64,000 bases of DNA, taken from positions 33,874,443 to 33,938,442 of the forward strand of contig OY744522.1 of the NCBI GenBank assembly GCA_963556195.1, written 5' to 3'. A model generated the notes under the pieces. It saw nothing but the letters and a program-made list of their open reading frames with translations, searched no databases and was not told the origin of the DNA. The DNA comes from Sepiola atlantica (Eukaryota > Mollusca > Cephalopoda > Sepiida > Sepiolidae). The number at the start of each line of letters is the position of its first letter. Position 1 is the first letter of the stretch. This document shows positions 1 to 12,773 of this stretch, piece by piece. A program made the position numbers and the translations under genes.

Positions 1-1727
1 AATTCCTCACCACCTCTAATTGAGAGGAACAGAGATGATTTGAAATTTAGTTTGGACCATAGGTTCGAAACGTCATCATGCCAGTCTTCAGATTCCTGGA
101 GTGAGAAAATCTTTTAGGTTCCCACAACCCCTAAAAAGGGTAAACTCAGAAACTAATATCATTTCTTTTTATCTTTCCATTTTAAGGAGACATTTTTTCA
201 GGAAAATGATATTTCTCTTTTCATGTCCAAATCCCCCCCCCCCCCAAAAAAAAAAAAATTACTGTATTTTCTATATTTACAAATATGTACTCATGTGTAC
301 ACACATTTCAGAAAAATTACTATCGTCAAAAGATTTATTAACACACGTGATAAACATTATCAATCTCCTAACAGATTGATAATGTTTATCACAGCATATT
401 TCACCCATTTCACCGATATGCTGCATTGCAACCTAAAATTTCAGAAGACTTGAAAATCATTAAATTCGCTGTAAACCTAGTAATTTTCAATTACTAATTC
501 AAGAATTTTTCAAACTCCTGAAAAATAAACTTTGAAAAATTTATTAACACATGTGAATCCCTTGGGAATATACTACATTAGCAGGAACCACATCCCAGCA
601 TTGCCTAGGAAAATGAGCAACTAAAGAAACCCCTTCCTCATCTGACTCCAATGTTATTTCCTTTGTGTAATTATATATTTTCAAATTATAAATAAATGCT
701 GCAATGGTGATAGATATCCGGCAAAAGCAGACAAGATTTCCCAGCGTCCCAAATTTGTATTTTATTATATGAAACTGTAATTTCCTATTTTTAGTATATT
801 TTAAATTTTTCTACCCCCTCCTAAAAAACTGTACAAATTATTTATTAAAAATGCTGTTTCATGTATATTTCGTTAATTTTTCATGTATTAAATTAAAAAC
901 GAAATTCAGTTGTGTTTTGCAAGATATACCATGTTTGATGAATAGTTCATATTATCAGCGCTTATGTAATCAAGTATTCAAGTCAATGATTGACAACCGT
1001 TGTAAATAGAAAAAAAGTTTCTACAAAAATAAATAAAATAATTTTTTTTAAATGCAGCAGCAGATATAAATAATCCCGAAAGGTAGCCTGCAACATTTAA
1101 TGAAGAGAACATTTTAAATAGATTTTAGAAATACAGTTACTGTACCAGTTATGATAATATCCAAGTAAATAATTCATTTATTTACAGATGGTATTTTTAG
1201 GTATTGATTGAAATAAAGTTACTATAGACCGGCTTACGAAATCAAGCATTTTAACAAAAGCAAAGCTGCTTATATCAATAAATGAAAATAACAATGTAAT
1301 TAGTTCTTTGAAGGTGAATAAACATATCTAATCTTATGAACTCCAATTAAATTTTAGAATTAAATAGTGTAAGCATTTATTTGCAAGCTTACGTGGTTAG
1401 ATTAAATAACATTTTATTTATTAACGGCATATTCAATACCAGTAAAATATATATATAAAAAAAAGAAAAAAAACATTGAGCAGTACTAAATATTTAAAGC
1501 TATGAAATAGATTAAAAAAGAATTAAAAAAGAAAAAAAAAAAAAAAGAAAAAATTGTCCGAAAGCAGAATTTTTTTTATCTACCTCTCATGATTAAAGCT
1601 ATTCAAGTCAAAGTTAGAGGGAAATTTAATAAGATTATTATAAAATAAACAAGATTAATGGAAAAAATAATGGGACCGCCCGTGCTGTATGAGCGGTTAG
1701 TGTTATCATCTAACGTAATATATTGGA

Positions 1728-1740
<13 letters not shown>
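1..1740. other. AT-rich non-coding DNA
   Basis: No gene is supported here. Poly(C)/poly(A) tracts occur at 231-258. Around 575-612 lies a degraded copy of a short motif resembling CCCAGCATTGCC, also seen at 10963, 52569 and 55700. The remainder is AT-rich with short homopolymers. Confidence 0.5.

Positions 1741-1788
<48 letters not shown>
1741..1788. repeat. (TA)n microsatellite
   Basis: An uninterrupted TA dinucleotide run, preceded by a short GT run. Other TA runs of similar kind are at 11553-11580, 11797-11827, 26234-26295, 30694-30714, 32272-32293, 43815-43837, 45491-45524 and 46866-46886. Confidence 0.95.
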
Positions 1789-1791
<3 letters not shown>

Positions 1792-1924
1792 ATCTTAGCT
1801 TTCTGCAACCATGGAAATTGTTTTTTCACATCAATCAGCTTTAAGCAATAAATGATGAACAGAGAGCAACAAATAAACTTCTTCATACTGAAACAGACTC
1901 TATTTACCCGATCTTTACTTAGTG

Positions 1925-2310
1925 TGACTTGACCTTTTGGCTAAGATCAAAGTGTAGTATCTGTTCCGATGGATACCGCACCCCATAGACTGGTATTGTC
2001 TTGGCCTTCGGGGCTTGATTTACGCTGGTCTATGGGTCTGTCCTGTGCCGTTCTAAGAGGTCCACCCTCCCACGCTTTGCCTCCCCTCTTTGGGGAGGAG
2101 TAAGTTTATTGCTTACTGCCTGAGGCGCTCCTACCAGGGAATGCCGATGGGGCTGCCCAGGCAATTTTTAATGGTCAGAGTGCTCACCTCTCGGGTGCTG
2201 GCTTTTCAAACCCCACTTTCCCGACCCGACCTTGGGTCACATCTTACTTGTGGGAGTAAGATAAAAACTGGCCTTGTACCTAACTCCTGGAGAGGAGTAA
2301 ATCAATACTT
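1925..2310 (+). mobile_element. U2-snRNA-headed SINE, copy 1
   Basis: The 5' part (1933-1968) matches the 5' end of U2 snRNA, including CCTTTTGGCTAAGATCAA and GTAGTATCTGTTC, then diverges. The body holds a GC-rich hairpin-like stretch and an AGTTTATTGCTTACTGCCTG block. It is followed by a tRNA-like segment near 2172-2215 (TGGTCAGAGTGCTCACC, then a degenerate B-box-like TTTTCAAACCCC). The tail ends with GAGAGGAGTAAATCAATA. Four other copies share the same modules, so this is a transposed family and not a U2 gene: the Sm site and 3' stem-loops of U2 are absent. Confidence 0.85.
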
Positions 2311-2399
2311 AGTGCGACTTTTCTCCTTTCTTCAAATATCTTTGGGGAAAAGAAAAAAGGGGGACATGTTTTGAAGGTAGAGAGACCATCAAGAAGTCC

Positions 2400-4790
2400 A
2401 CAATAACTGTGCCAGAAGAATCTTTTCAGAAGAATGAGAAAGGATGGGAAACATGCAGTACACATATACAAGTTTATTTTTAAGTAATTCCTTGTCTGAA
2501 GAAATAACTGTATAATTATGGTAAATTTTAAAATAAAGTAAACTTTTTTCCAGTATTTTTTTTTTTTTATATAAATCGAAATTCTGCAGTTTGAAATTGG
2601 TTTTTATAGCAAGATTGTAATCTTGCAGAAATATTGGTTCTGAGGCTATTCGATGCCCCCGGCTGTCATCAAATGCTTTTTGGTGGATGACAGTGCAAAT
2701 CATGTGGAATTTACAGAAGTATATTTCATATGTCCGGAGAAGGGTTAAATAAAAATAGAAAAATTAAAAAAAAAAAGAAAGTTTATAAATGATAACAGGC
2801 TAGGCAGGCCTATAATGGCACGCACGCCAAAAAGGGTGAATTCAATTAATGCACGCATTTTGGTCGAGCATGGACAATATTCCTAAAAACAAAAAAGCTT
2901 GTGAGTACAGCACAAAATTCCATTTCTACAGTTAGTTGTCATTGGGTTCTCATAATTAAATGAAAAGCACCGTAAGCAAATCAGTTATAAAAAAAAAATT
3001 AAAAAAAAACTCAAGCCAAATATTTCAATACTGGAGAAATACAAAAGCTTGATTTTCAATTGGGGAAAAAAGAAGAATGGAGATTATCTGAAAAAAAAAA
3101 AAAAAAAAAAAAAAAATAGAGCAAAAAATATTAAAATAAAGCAAAGATGTTTTTCTTGCATGAAATCAGTTTTTATTTCAAAATTCATCTTTTACTGAAT
3201 GACCCGTATATATAATATACATACATCAGGAAAATCTGCATAGGTAGATGGGAATAATTCCAATAAAATTTCAGGTTCAGTGGTCTAATAGCCTAAAAGT
3301 AGTTAGAGAGGATGTTCAAAAATATCTCTTATATTACTATACATTATTATTGCATATCTGAGAGAAACAAATAAACAAAGATAACATTTTTGAGACATTA
3401 AATATAGTTTTGGGTCGTCTCTTGTGGCGTAACCCCCTTTCAGATGATTTAATGCAGAGAGAACATGGTTAGAGATGAAACATTCTGATTACTGAGACTA
3501 GAGTTTGATCTGCGGCCAGTGCTTCATCCTTTGTAAATGGGTACCACAAGAATAATAATAATAATGAGGGTCAAATTGTGTTGGGGAAAAGGGTGGCCTC
3601 CCCCCACCTATCCACCAGAAGCCATTGCAAAGGTAAAAGCATTTGGGTCAGCCATGACCAATTTAATTTGAATGCTGAAATGTCAACATCATCAACAAGT
3701 TATCTGATTAATAAAACACAAGATATTATTTTATTCAAGAAGGAAAGGGAGGGTATAGACCCACCACCCTCCAGTGACCCAACTTTTGTCAAAAGAATTG
3801 TTGAACTTCTTTTTCAGTCATAACTTAACACATTCAGCTGAATGATCCCGATACTGCCTCTCCTTCCCGAATCACGTTAATGCATAGAGAAATATGTTAC
3901 ATAGTAGTTCATGTGACCTTGATCGGGAAAGAATCGATTTGGTGGCGCCATTAAATTTCCATTTTTAGAATGCGTTCTTATAGAATTCTATAAAAATGGG
4001 ATAAAATGTGAATAAACAGCAAATTTTATGAATTTTATGTTTGGTTGATGCATTTTTATGGCAGTTTAAAAAAAAGGGGTTTTCAGGTGGTTGAATCCAT
4101 TATCAACAAAGGACGTAATCTTATTCTGATCTGCCTTACCTAGACTCCCACACACTACAATTTTAAAACCTAAAAATGAACGATGGAAAAACAAAAGCAA
4201 GAAATAATTTGTGTCAATTTTCAATATTAAACATTTTGTTATTAAATATTTATTATTCATTATTATTATTAAAGCTGTTGATCCATATATTAAAAATATA
4301 ATTATCTAAATAAATATAAATCCAGCTTGATTTGGTATGAAATGAAATGAAAAAGGATGATATGCCATAAAAAATTTTTAAAAAAATAAAAAAATGTTAA
4401 ACGAATGTTTTCAAAATATTTTTTTTTGTCTAAAGAATTTTTTTTCTTGCAAAGAACTTAAAAAAAATATACAATTGATTCGGCATTAAATGACCTGAAA
4501 AAGGTTGATATGCCGTAAAACAAAACAAACTAAATATTCACCTAAAACCATCAAAAGAGAAATAATCATACTTCACACTAATATCAATTTGGTTTTTGAT
4601 ATATGTAGTGCATTAGAAAGGTGACTATGAAAAAGTGCTCAAGGTCACGAAAACAAAGCCGTTAAATAAAATAATGTGTCCCTAGTTGGTCATACCTGCA
4701 ATAATACCGTTTAAAGCAGTGGAGAGATGCTAATATTTTAACAATTTGTAACGGTAAAATAGTTCGTTTTTACCACAAGTTGTAGCATTC
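2400..4790. other. Non-coding interval
   Basis: No supported gene. The stretch contains A- and T-rich homopolymers (e.g. 3089-3115). Around 3460-3525 there is a weak tRNA-like segment (TGGTTAGAGATGA, then GTTTGATCTGCGG) that could be an old SINE. Open frames here have no recognisable motif. Confidence 0.4.
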
Positions 4791-5720
4791 CAAAAGTGAT
4801 TGTCGTTGGGAAAGTTCTAATCAAGATAATGTTACAAATTGCCAGAATCAAGTGTGGATTCATGAGAAACTGGAATAGTGTGAACATGGTGCTCAAAGCA
4901 GGACAAACTACTAAATCAGAGAGAGCTTTTCGATTGCTTTATCAAAGACTTGACAAAATCAATAGGGTTAGGGAACATCTGACTGAAATCCTCACTATCT
5001 GGTTGTCAGTGAATTGTCAAAGACCTGGGAACTTTCCTCTGTTGACCGCAGCATCGACACGTATATTCTAAGCTGAATTAGATAAGCATTACCCTCTTTT
5101 TAGGGGAGACTCAGAAGAAGGGTCTTTCAAAACAAAGATCTAAAATGCAACATCAAAGTAGGTTTACTTGACTGTTCTCATCACAACTCTCCTCCTATAC
5201 AGAAGTGAGGCATAGTCCCTGTACACCAAGGTCATTGAAGCCTTACATACCAAATCCCTACAATGCATCCTGAGGATAACTTGAGCAAGACCAATTGTCT
5301 ACCATCAGCAGACAACAACTTCACTGGTTCAGTTATGTCATCAGGATACTGAAGGAAAGCTGTGTGAAGTGCTGTCTGGGCAATCACATTTTGGATGTGA
5401 CTGGGAAGGAGGCCAGAAAAACTGCTACAAAAATGATGAACATGAAAAAAAATGCGGTGTGAATCCAAACCAGCTGGAAGAGATTGCCACTCATTGGTTT
5501 CACTGGCTGCTGCAGATCTGTCAAAAAGGCGTACACAAGACCGAGGAGGACTGAAATCATCCACTGAACAAGAAACGTCAGAATAGGCATAACACTCAAA
5601 CGCGATTTACATTCTGTTGGTGCTCTCACCTTTTGTGCTCATGGCAGAAGGTATGGATGACAGATTGGGACAGTGCAATCATGCGTATATTCATCAGTAG
5701 TGGAGGTAGGACTGTGTATG
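4790..5720 (+). pseudogene. Degenerate LINE ORF2 C-terminal region
   Basis: Conceptual translation in shifting frames gives LLYRSEA, SLYTKVIEALHT and LQCILRIT (about 5195-5283), then NCYKNDEHEKKCGVNPNQLE (about 5418-5480) and CQKGVHKTEE. This order matches the segment downstream of the reverse transcriptase in many animal non-LTR elements: the LLYG.E.W, H...LR.ILGI and QKRYKD...LK blocks. Stops and frameshifts are frequent, so it is dead. The clade is not certain. The part before 5100 is less clearly related. Confidence 0.6.
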
Positions 5721-5869
5721 CTAGTGCTTAAAAGTCTATTCAACTCAGATGCGTACAAAACTGTTAAGCACTTTCAACATAAAGTCGAAAACAAACTCCA
5801 AAAAGACATACATTAACTGGGGGAACAGCTAGCACACTATACTTATCTCACCAAAAGCAACTCCCTTAA

Positions 5870-7045
5870 TCCTGGCCATAATATCAAAAAGAGTAAAACC
5901 AGTACTTGTTTCTCCAAATGGAGGGGGGGGGGGGGCACACACACACACACTTATAGTCACTAAAAAATCGTCACGGGTTTAAACTGAAGAAAATATAGAT
6001 TAAAATGTTTGTTTTTTTATGGTGGAGGGGGGGGGGCAATAATGCTTATGACTTAAATTGTTGTTACTTATATATTTTCATATTAGAAAGCTTGACTGTG
6101 ATTGTATTAGCTTACACTTCTGATTGAAAAGAGCAATAAAATTTCATCCTTTATAATTAAAGAATTTTCATACCTAATAGGCTAGTAAGAGTAGTAATGA
6201 TATTCAGCTTTTGCGAAGTGAGTATACTCTTTAGGAGAATAGATAACAAAGTTAATTTGTTTCTGATAGTCGGTTACTTTCTTGAAGTGTCCACATTCTA
6301 AAAGTTTGATCAAACTGATTTGCATATGTTAAATTACCAGGTTTCCTGGTGTATCTGGTTGGTCTAAAAAGTGATGGGACTGTTTGAACTATGTGCAAAA
6401 GAGGGATCAGCAAATTATGTTATCATCAAGCATGATATGTTTAGAGTATTTAACTAATCCAGGTCGTCATTTAGTTAGGAGTATTGAATAAATTAAACAA
6501 TGAATAAAAAGATCAACCTGACTGGAACAACCTGATTTGCTCCAGGTGACTTTACTTTTCCCCAGTTCAAGATGAAGCCATCAAGAATGATGTAACGATG
6601 GAGCTGACAGGCACTCAAGAAGAATCCTTCCTGCAGTGCATTAGATTTGAGAGGGAGAGGGGAAGGGTGTGTAGTTTATTGGTTAGAAATAAAGTAAATT
6701 GTTTGGGACATCAGTTTTGTTACTTTTTCAACTATTATTTCTAAATTTAAGACAAGTAAAATCTCAATTTCAACAAAACAAAATGGTAGGTCTTTGATTT
6801 ATACTTTGTTAATTCTGAGGGCATATTTGAATGTCACTTTCAATCAATTTTAAGAAATTATTTTGTTATCTGCATATTGGGGTGTAAATATATAATTAGA
6901 GAGAGTTCAAATATTTTAGCATATTTTGGGAAACTATACACTGATTGTTAGGTAAAAGTTCATGTGTAGCTGTTGTTGCCAAACATCACAACTCTTTGTT
7001 TACATACGCACAAAGATGGTAGCGGTTACTCGTATTAATATAATT
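5870..7045. other. Non-coding interval
   Basis: No gene is recognised. It contains G runs at 5923-5935 and 6026-6035, a CA run at 5938-5951, and otherwise unremarkable AT-rich DNA. Confidence 0.4.
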
Positions 7046-7830
7046 TTTACATTAACTTTAATCTTATACTCTGTAAAAAAAATTAACTTTAGTCTTATAC
7101 TCTCTAAAAAAAAAAAATTAACTTTAGTCTTATACTCTCTAAAAAAAAAAATTAACTTTAGTCTTACACTCTCTAAAAAAAAATTAACTTTAGTCTTACA
7201 CTCTCTAAAAAAAATTTACTTTAGTCTTACACTCTCTAAAAAAAATTAACTTTAGTCTTACACTCTCTAAAAAAAAAATTAACTTTAGTCTTATACTCTT
7301 TAAAAAAATTTAACTTTAGTCTTATACTCTTTAAAAAAATTTAACTTTAGTCTTATACTCTTTAAAAAAATTTAACTTTAGTCTTATACTCTTTAAAAAA
7401 ATTTAACTTTAGTCTTATACTCTTTAAAAAAATTTAACTTTAGTCTTATACTCTTTAAAAAAATTTAACTTTAGTCTTATACTCTTTAAAAAAATTTAAC
7501 TTTAGTCTTATACTCTTTAAAAAAATTTAACTTTAGTCTTATACTCTTTAAAAAAATTTAACTTTAGTCTTATACTCTTTAAAAAAATTTAACTTTAGTC
7601 TTATACTCTTTAAAAAAATTTAACTTTAGTCTTATACTCTTTAAAAAAATTTAACTTTAGTCTTATACTCTTTAAAAAAATTTAACTTTAGTCTTATACT
7701 CTTTAAAAAAATTTAACTTTAGTCTTATACTCTTTATAAGACTAAAGTTAAATTTTTTTACTCTCTAAAAAAAATTTAACTTTAGTCTTATACTCTCTAA
7801 AAAAAATTAACTTTAGTCTTATACTCTGTA
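7046..7830. repeat. 31-bp minisatellite, ~25 units
   Basis: The unit is close to TTTAACTTTAGTCTTATACT followed by CTTTAAAAAAA. The central block (about 7280-7730) is almost perfectly homogeneous, while the ends carry CTCTCT variants with varying A-run length. At about 7733-7762 one unit is inverted (ATAAGACTAAAGTTAAAT). The array abuts the LINE remnant starting near 7835. Confidence 0.95.
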
Positions 7831-7834
7831 AAAG

Positions 7835-8870
7835 TCGACATCCATCAGAGCTCAGCCCCTTCTATTCATCATTGTTCTTCAAGCAATTTCCAGGGTTCTG
7901 TGTAGGATGCCAATGGGAGTTTTATGCGGATGACCTGGTAATCATGGCAGATACAACGGACCAATTACTGGACTGAAAATATAGAAAAGTGGCATTGAAG
8001 CCAAATGATTCCAAGTGAATCTGTCAATGACAAAAGTGATGGGCAGTGGCCCAGAACACCAACAGCTGAAAGAGTCTGGTCAATATCCATGTGCTGTGTG
8101 CAGGAAATGAGTAGGATCCAATGCCACACAATGCACATTATGGATCCACAAAAAGTGTAGTCACTTTTCTGGAAAGCTGGTAACAGACCCCAACTATTGC
8201 ATAGATGTTTGGGGCAGACATGCCCACTTAACTGCCAACCTTGCACACTGAGATGAAGTTGGATGACAACCTTCCAGAAGTGATGGATTCTTTTTGTTAT
8301 CTTGTGGATATGTTTAGTGCTGGAGGTGGTTGCGAGTTTAGCTCTACCGTTAGGGTAAGATAAGCATGGAGTAAGTTCTACAGTTGTCCATCCTGACATC
8401 ACGAGCTTTCCCTTTCACTGCCAGTAGGAGGATATATAGTAGCTGGGTCAGGTGCATGATTCTGTATGAAGGCGAGTGCTGGGCCCCTACCTAGTTCTCA
8501 AATGTCTTCAACATAATGACAGCAATGATCAGAGTGATATGCAATGTCAGATCAGTTCTGATACCCTGCTAGTCAGGCTGAATATACCAAAGCTTTATTA
8601 ACTCTTCATGATCAGTCGGCTACATTGTTTGGCCACATTGAAAGGAGCAACTTTTATAAGAAAATGCAGAGATCTTGAGGTAGAAGGAGGGAGGAAAATT
8701 GGACGACTCAAGAAAATTTGGATGCAAACCATTAACAAAGTTCTTAGACGGTGAAATTTGAACAAAATCAATCCTCAACACCCCTGAGATTGGGATTCCA
8801 TGTTGTCAGAAAACGTCAGACCCCAGACCAAGGGGAATAAGATAATGATTATGATGATGATGAAAACCAA
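7835..8870 (+). pseudogene. RTE-type LINE, RT YADD box to 3' end (degenerate)
   Basis: The frame at about 7917-7975 reads EFYADDLVIMADTTDQLLD and then stops. YADD is the catalytic motif of reverse transcriptase. Downstream, SGQYPCAVCRK and VGSN..QCT...WIHKKCS (about 8071-8160) form the Cys/His finger typical of RTE elements whose ORFs are often annotated craniofacial development protein 2-like. CYLVDMFSAGGG (about 8297-8330) and LFGHIERSNFYKKMQ (about 8625-8670) follow in the usual order. It ends in a GAT-rich tail at 8845-8866, as expected for RTE elements. Multiple stops make it a pseudogene. Confidence 0.82.
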
Positions 8871-8879
8871 GCATCTCTT

Positions 8880-10180
8880 TCGTCACCAACACTCAGATCC
8901 TTGTTCTATTCCATTTCAAATGAATGGCTTTCCTTGAGAAAGACTTTCCATCTGTGAAACACATTAGTACAGGACTGCTTCCCCGCAGGCTACAATATGA
9001 TAATCTTCCAATCCAATGTCAACAAATGCTTAAACCATCATAAGTAATTCCTTCATCGCTTTCAACTCTTTCATAATATTCATCATTCAACTGACAATCT
9101 ATCCATCTCGCTAATCCTTATCCTCAAGTGGATTTTATCCTTGACAGTGACTCATTAGTGAGAAAGAAAAAAAAAGTGGAGAAAAACTGACTGTCCTACA
9201 TCAGGCAACATACAGCTTCAAATTAAAATAAACTGTTAAAGCCTATTCCATCTAGATAGGGGATGCTTTTTTTAATAAACGATTCATTGTAGACAATTAA
9301 CTGAATACAAAGTGCTATTTTAGGAATAGCTTGAAGAGGGGGGGGAGGCAGATTTATACCATTGCCCACAATATTAGTGTGTAAATGACTAGAATAAACG
9401 TGATGGGATTAGAACTCAACATCTCAGTCTTGGAAGGAAATTAGATGTTATGCTTAACACAAGCTTTGGTTCCTTCAATCCGAGACAGAAAAATCCATAA
9501 GCATCATTTAGTAACATAGCAGCTTGCTTTTCAGGTGAGAGTTGCTTGAGAACAAGCAAGGGCAGATTACTGGTGGAGTTTATGTTGAAAAACACAAATG
9601 CCATTGAAGCATTTGTTTCAATATTGATAGTTTTCAGGTGAGCAATTCAGAAATTATCACAGAAGTTATGATCGTTAAGACATTGATTAGGCTAAAGAAA
9701 CAAAATATTAATAGGCAGTCGGAAGTTGTTGACTGCATGTTCAATCCCTGCAGCAAGCAGTTCACTTGTTATTTTGCTTGCACAAGTCTATCAATTTTTT
9801 TTTTATATATAGAAAAAGAGATGGGGATATTTTTTTTGAGGGGGCGATTCGACATAATTTTATTATCGAAACCATTGGGGAAAAAAAAAAAAAAAAAAAA
9901 AATTTGAACTTCTTAACTAAATTAGGGGTAGTTCAGTTTTCCATTTAAATTTAACGTAAATTGATTTGCGATGACAAAGTTATAGTTAGAACCATGTTAC
10001 ACAAAATGATTTCCCTTCTATTAATGAGGGCAAGGTTACCTGTTTCTTTAGAAAAAGAAATGTGAGAATTTTGTGTAACATCGATCTTGTTAAAAAAAAA
10101 AATCCTCATGGACCTGGTGGTAGAGGGGCGGTTTCTATTGTAAATAGACTGATGTTATGGCATATGGACCCTTTTCAGAT
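8880..10180. other. Non-coding interval
   Basis: No gene recognised. An A run lies at 9882-9900. The open frames have no family resemblance. Confidence 0.4.
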
Positions 10181-10186
10181 TATATT

Positions 10187-10537
10187 TATTTACTCCTCTG
10201 CAGGAGTTAGGCACAAGGCCAGTTTTATCTTACTCCCACAAGTAAGATGTGACCACAGCTTGGGTCGAGTAAGTGGGGTTAAAAGCCAGCGCTCGAGAGG
10301 TGAGCACTCTGGCCATTTAAAAATTGCCTGGGCAGCCCCGTCGGCATTCCCCGGTAGGGGCGCCTCAGGCAGTAAGCAATAAACTTACTCCTCCCCAAAG
10401 AGGGGAGGCGAAGCCTGGGAGGGTGGACCTCCTAGAACTGCACAGGACAAACCCACAGACAGGTGGAATCAAGTCCCGAAGGACAAGACGACATCCGTCT
10501 ATAGGGTGCAGTATCCATCGGAACAGATACTACACTT
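10187..10537 (-). mobile_element. U2-headed SINE, copy 2
   Basis: Reading the minus strand from 10537, the U2-like head is truncated and starts at AAGTGTAGTATCTGTTCCGA. The GC-rich body, the AGTTTATTGCTTACTGCCTG block, the tRNA-like segment and the GAGGAGTAAAT tail follow. It is closely similar to the copies at 1925 and 42304. Confidence 0.85.
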
Positions 10538-10554
10538 ACTTCCTAGCATGTGCC

Positions 10555-11546
10555 AGGTAAATGTTGAAACAATGCCTATTGTAAAAGATTCATTCCATGC
10601 ACTTAATAGAACACATATTGCTATTTTATCTATGGAAAACTGTGGGTTCATACCTTTCCAAACAGGATTAATGTCTAAATTGAACACACTAGATTCAATA
10701 GGATTTGAACTCAGTGTTATCGTTTCCATAGACCAACATGGTATCTATTAGGCAAATAGTAGACCCTCCAATTGTAAGCAGAAGGAATCTGATCATGAAA
10801 TTGTTTTTGGTATACCCAAAGAAAAATATATTGTCAAATATGTTTACCTGAACATTTTATTTTTACATGACAAAAAGGGGGATAGGTGGAGTTGGGGGTG
10901 GGGGTGATGATAAAGCTACTAGCAGGACTTCCTCAGCATTGCTTGTGTATTATACAACAAGCTAGCAGTACCCGTGTCCCAGCATTGCCCGGGAAAATTG
11001 AGTAACCCAAGAATCAAAGAAAAAATGTCTAAATAATACACATTCATTTTCCCTAAAATGAAGCTGAAAGACTGTACAGGTCTTAGTTTTTAAATAATGA
11101 TGAAAGTAGAAAAACAAAGAAAGAACCTCCCTGCCCCCCAAAAAATATAAATGTTCATTTATTTTTAAGAAAAATATTTAAGTGAAAGGCTCGAAAAATG
11201 TACACTGTTTCAATATGGGAAAGCAGAACAAAATAGACAACGGCTCAGAAACAAAAGAAAACCATCAATCTTTTTAATGGATATATGTTATGTAGAGTGT
11301 ATTTGATGTGTTATGTAGAGTGTATTTGATGTGTGAATTTGGTATGTATTTAAGAAATTATGATTAATAAATATTCAGTGTTTACTTAAAGTAAAACAGT
11401 AAACTTTGATGTAAGAAAATGCGAATGATTGCTACATATTTGAGTATCTGTAAAGTTCACAAGTGCTGTAGCTAAAATGTATGCACTCTACAAAATATTT
11501 GAACACAGTGATTCTGAGATTAAATATTAGGGTGTAATTATGTGTC

Positions 11547-11585
<39 letters not shown>

Positions 11586-11791
11586 CATCTAACTACTTTA
11601 AGGAATAATCCCTACCTATGCGAATTGTTCTAAGGTGGAGGGGGTCACTTTCTTCTTATAGAGGAATTCCCACGAGGGAGCAACTACCCACTGAAGATAG
11701 ATTTCATCAAGGTAAATGGTACAAAATTATGCAGATTCTTAAAAAAAAATATGCAATTAGATAAGTACATCGCTGCTGAATAATTGGCGAT

Positions 11792-11831
<40 letters not shown>

Positions 11832-12000
11832 CAAACGATATTTGTTTGCAATTTTAAACTGATAATTTTATGTATTTAAAAAAAAAAATCTTTTAACTTT
11901 TATTGTCAGTCATGTCTTCTTGAAAACAGGGATACATTTCCATTCTTTTTTTTTTTTTCAGGATAACTGATTACGGACAGTTTTGAATCTCCATATTTGT
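10555..12000. other. Repeat-rich non-coding interval
   Basis: At 10963-11000 there is a terminus-like sequence (GCTAGCAGTACCCGTGTCCC, then AGCATTGCCCGGG) recurring in degraded form at 575 and, inverted, at 55700 and 16695. TA microsatellites lie at 11553 and 11797. No coding sequence is recognised. Confidence 0.45.
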
Positions 12001-12337
12001 GGAAGAGACAGTTCTCATTTGAATACATGCAGAAAGGACAAATAAAGAAATTTAACACTTCTGCAGCATCAACAAGAGGATGGTAGAAAAAGTCAGAAAG
12101 GAATTGAAAGATTTAAGATTTGACTATAAGGCAACATCAGAGAAAAAAAAAGTTCATTCAACTGGTGGTGCATTAAGACATCGGCTAGATGAGGGAAGGG
12201 CAATTTCTGTCAAAGAGTGGAAACACCACTGGAGCCAGATAGGCTGGGTTTATTCTTTGATGCTAAGAACATTTACCAAAACCAAAAGATCATGAAGACA
12301 AACTGACTGAGAGAGAAAAAAAAAAAAAAAAAAAAAA
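11960..12337 (+). other. Possible processed pseudogene or orphan exon
   Basis: A T-rich tract ending TTTTTTTTCAG at 11961 resembles a splice acceptor. It is followed by a frame of 71 codons (12080-12295; KVRKELKDLRFDYKATSEKK, then WKHHWSQIGWVY) and by an A run of more than 20 at 12317-12337. The base composition is more even than the flanks. I do not recognise the protein. A retroposed transcript fragment with a poly(A) tail and an exon on the plus strand are both possible. Confidence 0.3.
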
Positions 12338-12773
12338 TGAAACTACTGTCTTATATTTTCATAGACAGTAACCTTGCAAACAAATATCATCTTAACCATA
12401 TATATAGATATATATATATATATGGTGCTTTTACACAATATAAACCAAACAGACTTTTGCCAAACTAAACCTTAAACTTAGGTTAGGGGTAAAAAAAAAA
12501 ATTTTTTTAAAAACAGTTTGGTTCGTATTGTTTAGTAGTACAATATATATTATAAATCATGCCTTCTCGATTACATATTGATTAATTACAGGTTCACTAT
12601 ATAATTGCTTGTCATATAATTGAGAAAATCTGGCTTAATAAAGGAAATAAATAAAAAATGGTGTTTCTACAAAGACGCGTGAGTATTAAAGTACTAATAC
12701 CATAAAAAAAAACAGTATTATATACTTACGCAGCAGATTTAAATAAGTATCCTCACTAAAAAGTAGGAAAAAT

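Noticed and set aside
1925..1990. A functional U2 snRNA gene
   Set aside because: Only the 5' ~45 nt match. The branch-site-recognition context, Sm site and 3' stem-loops are absent, and the piece recurs with an identical downstream body elsewhere.
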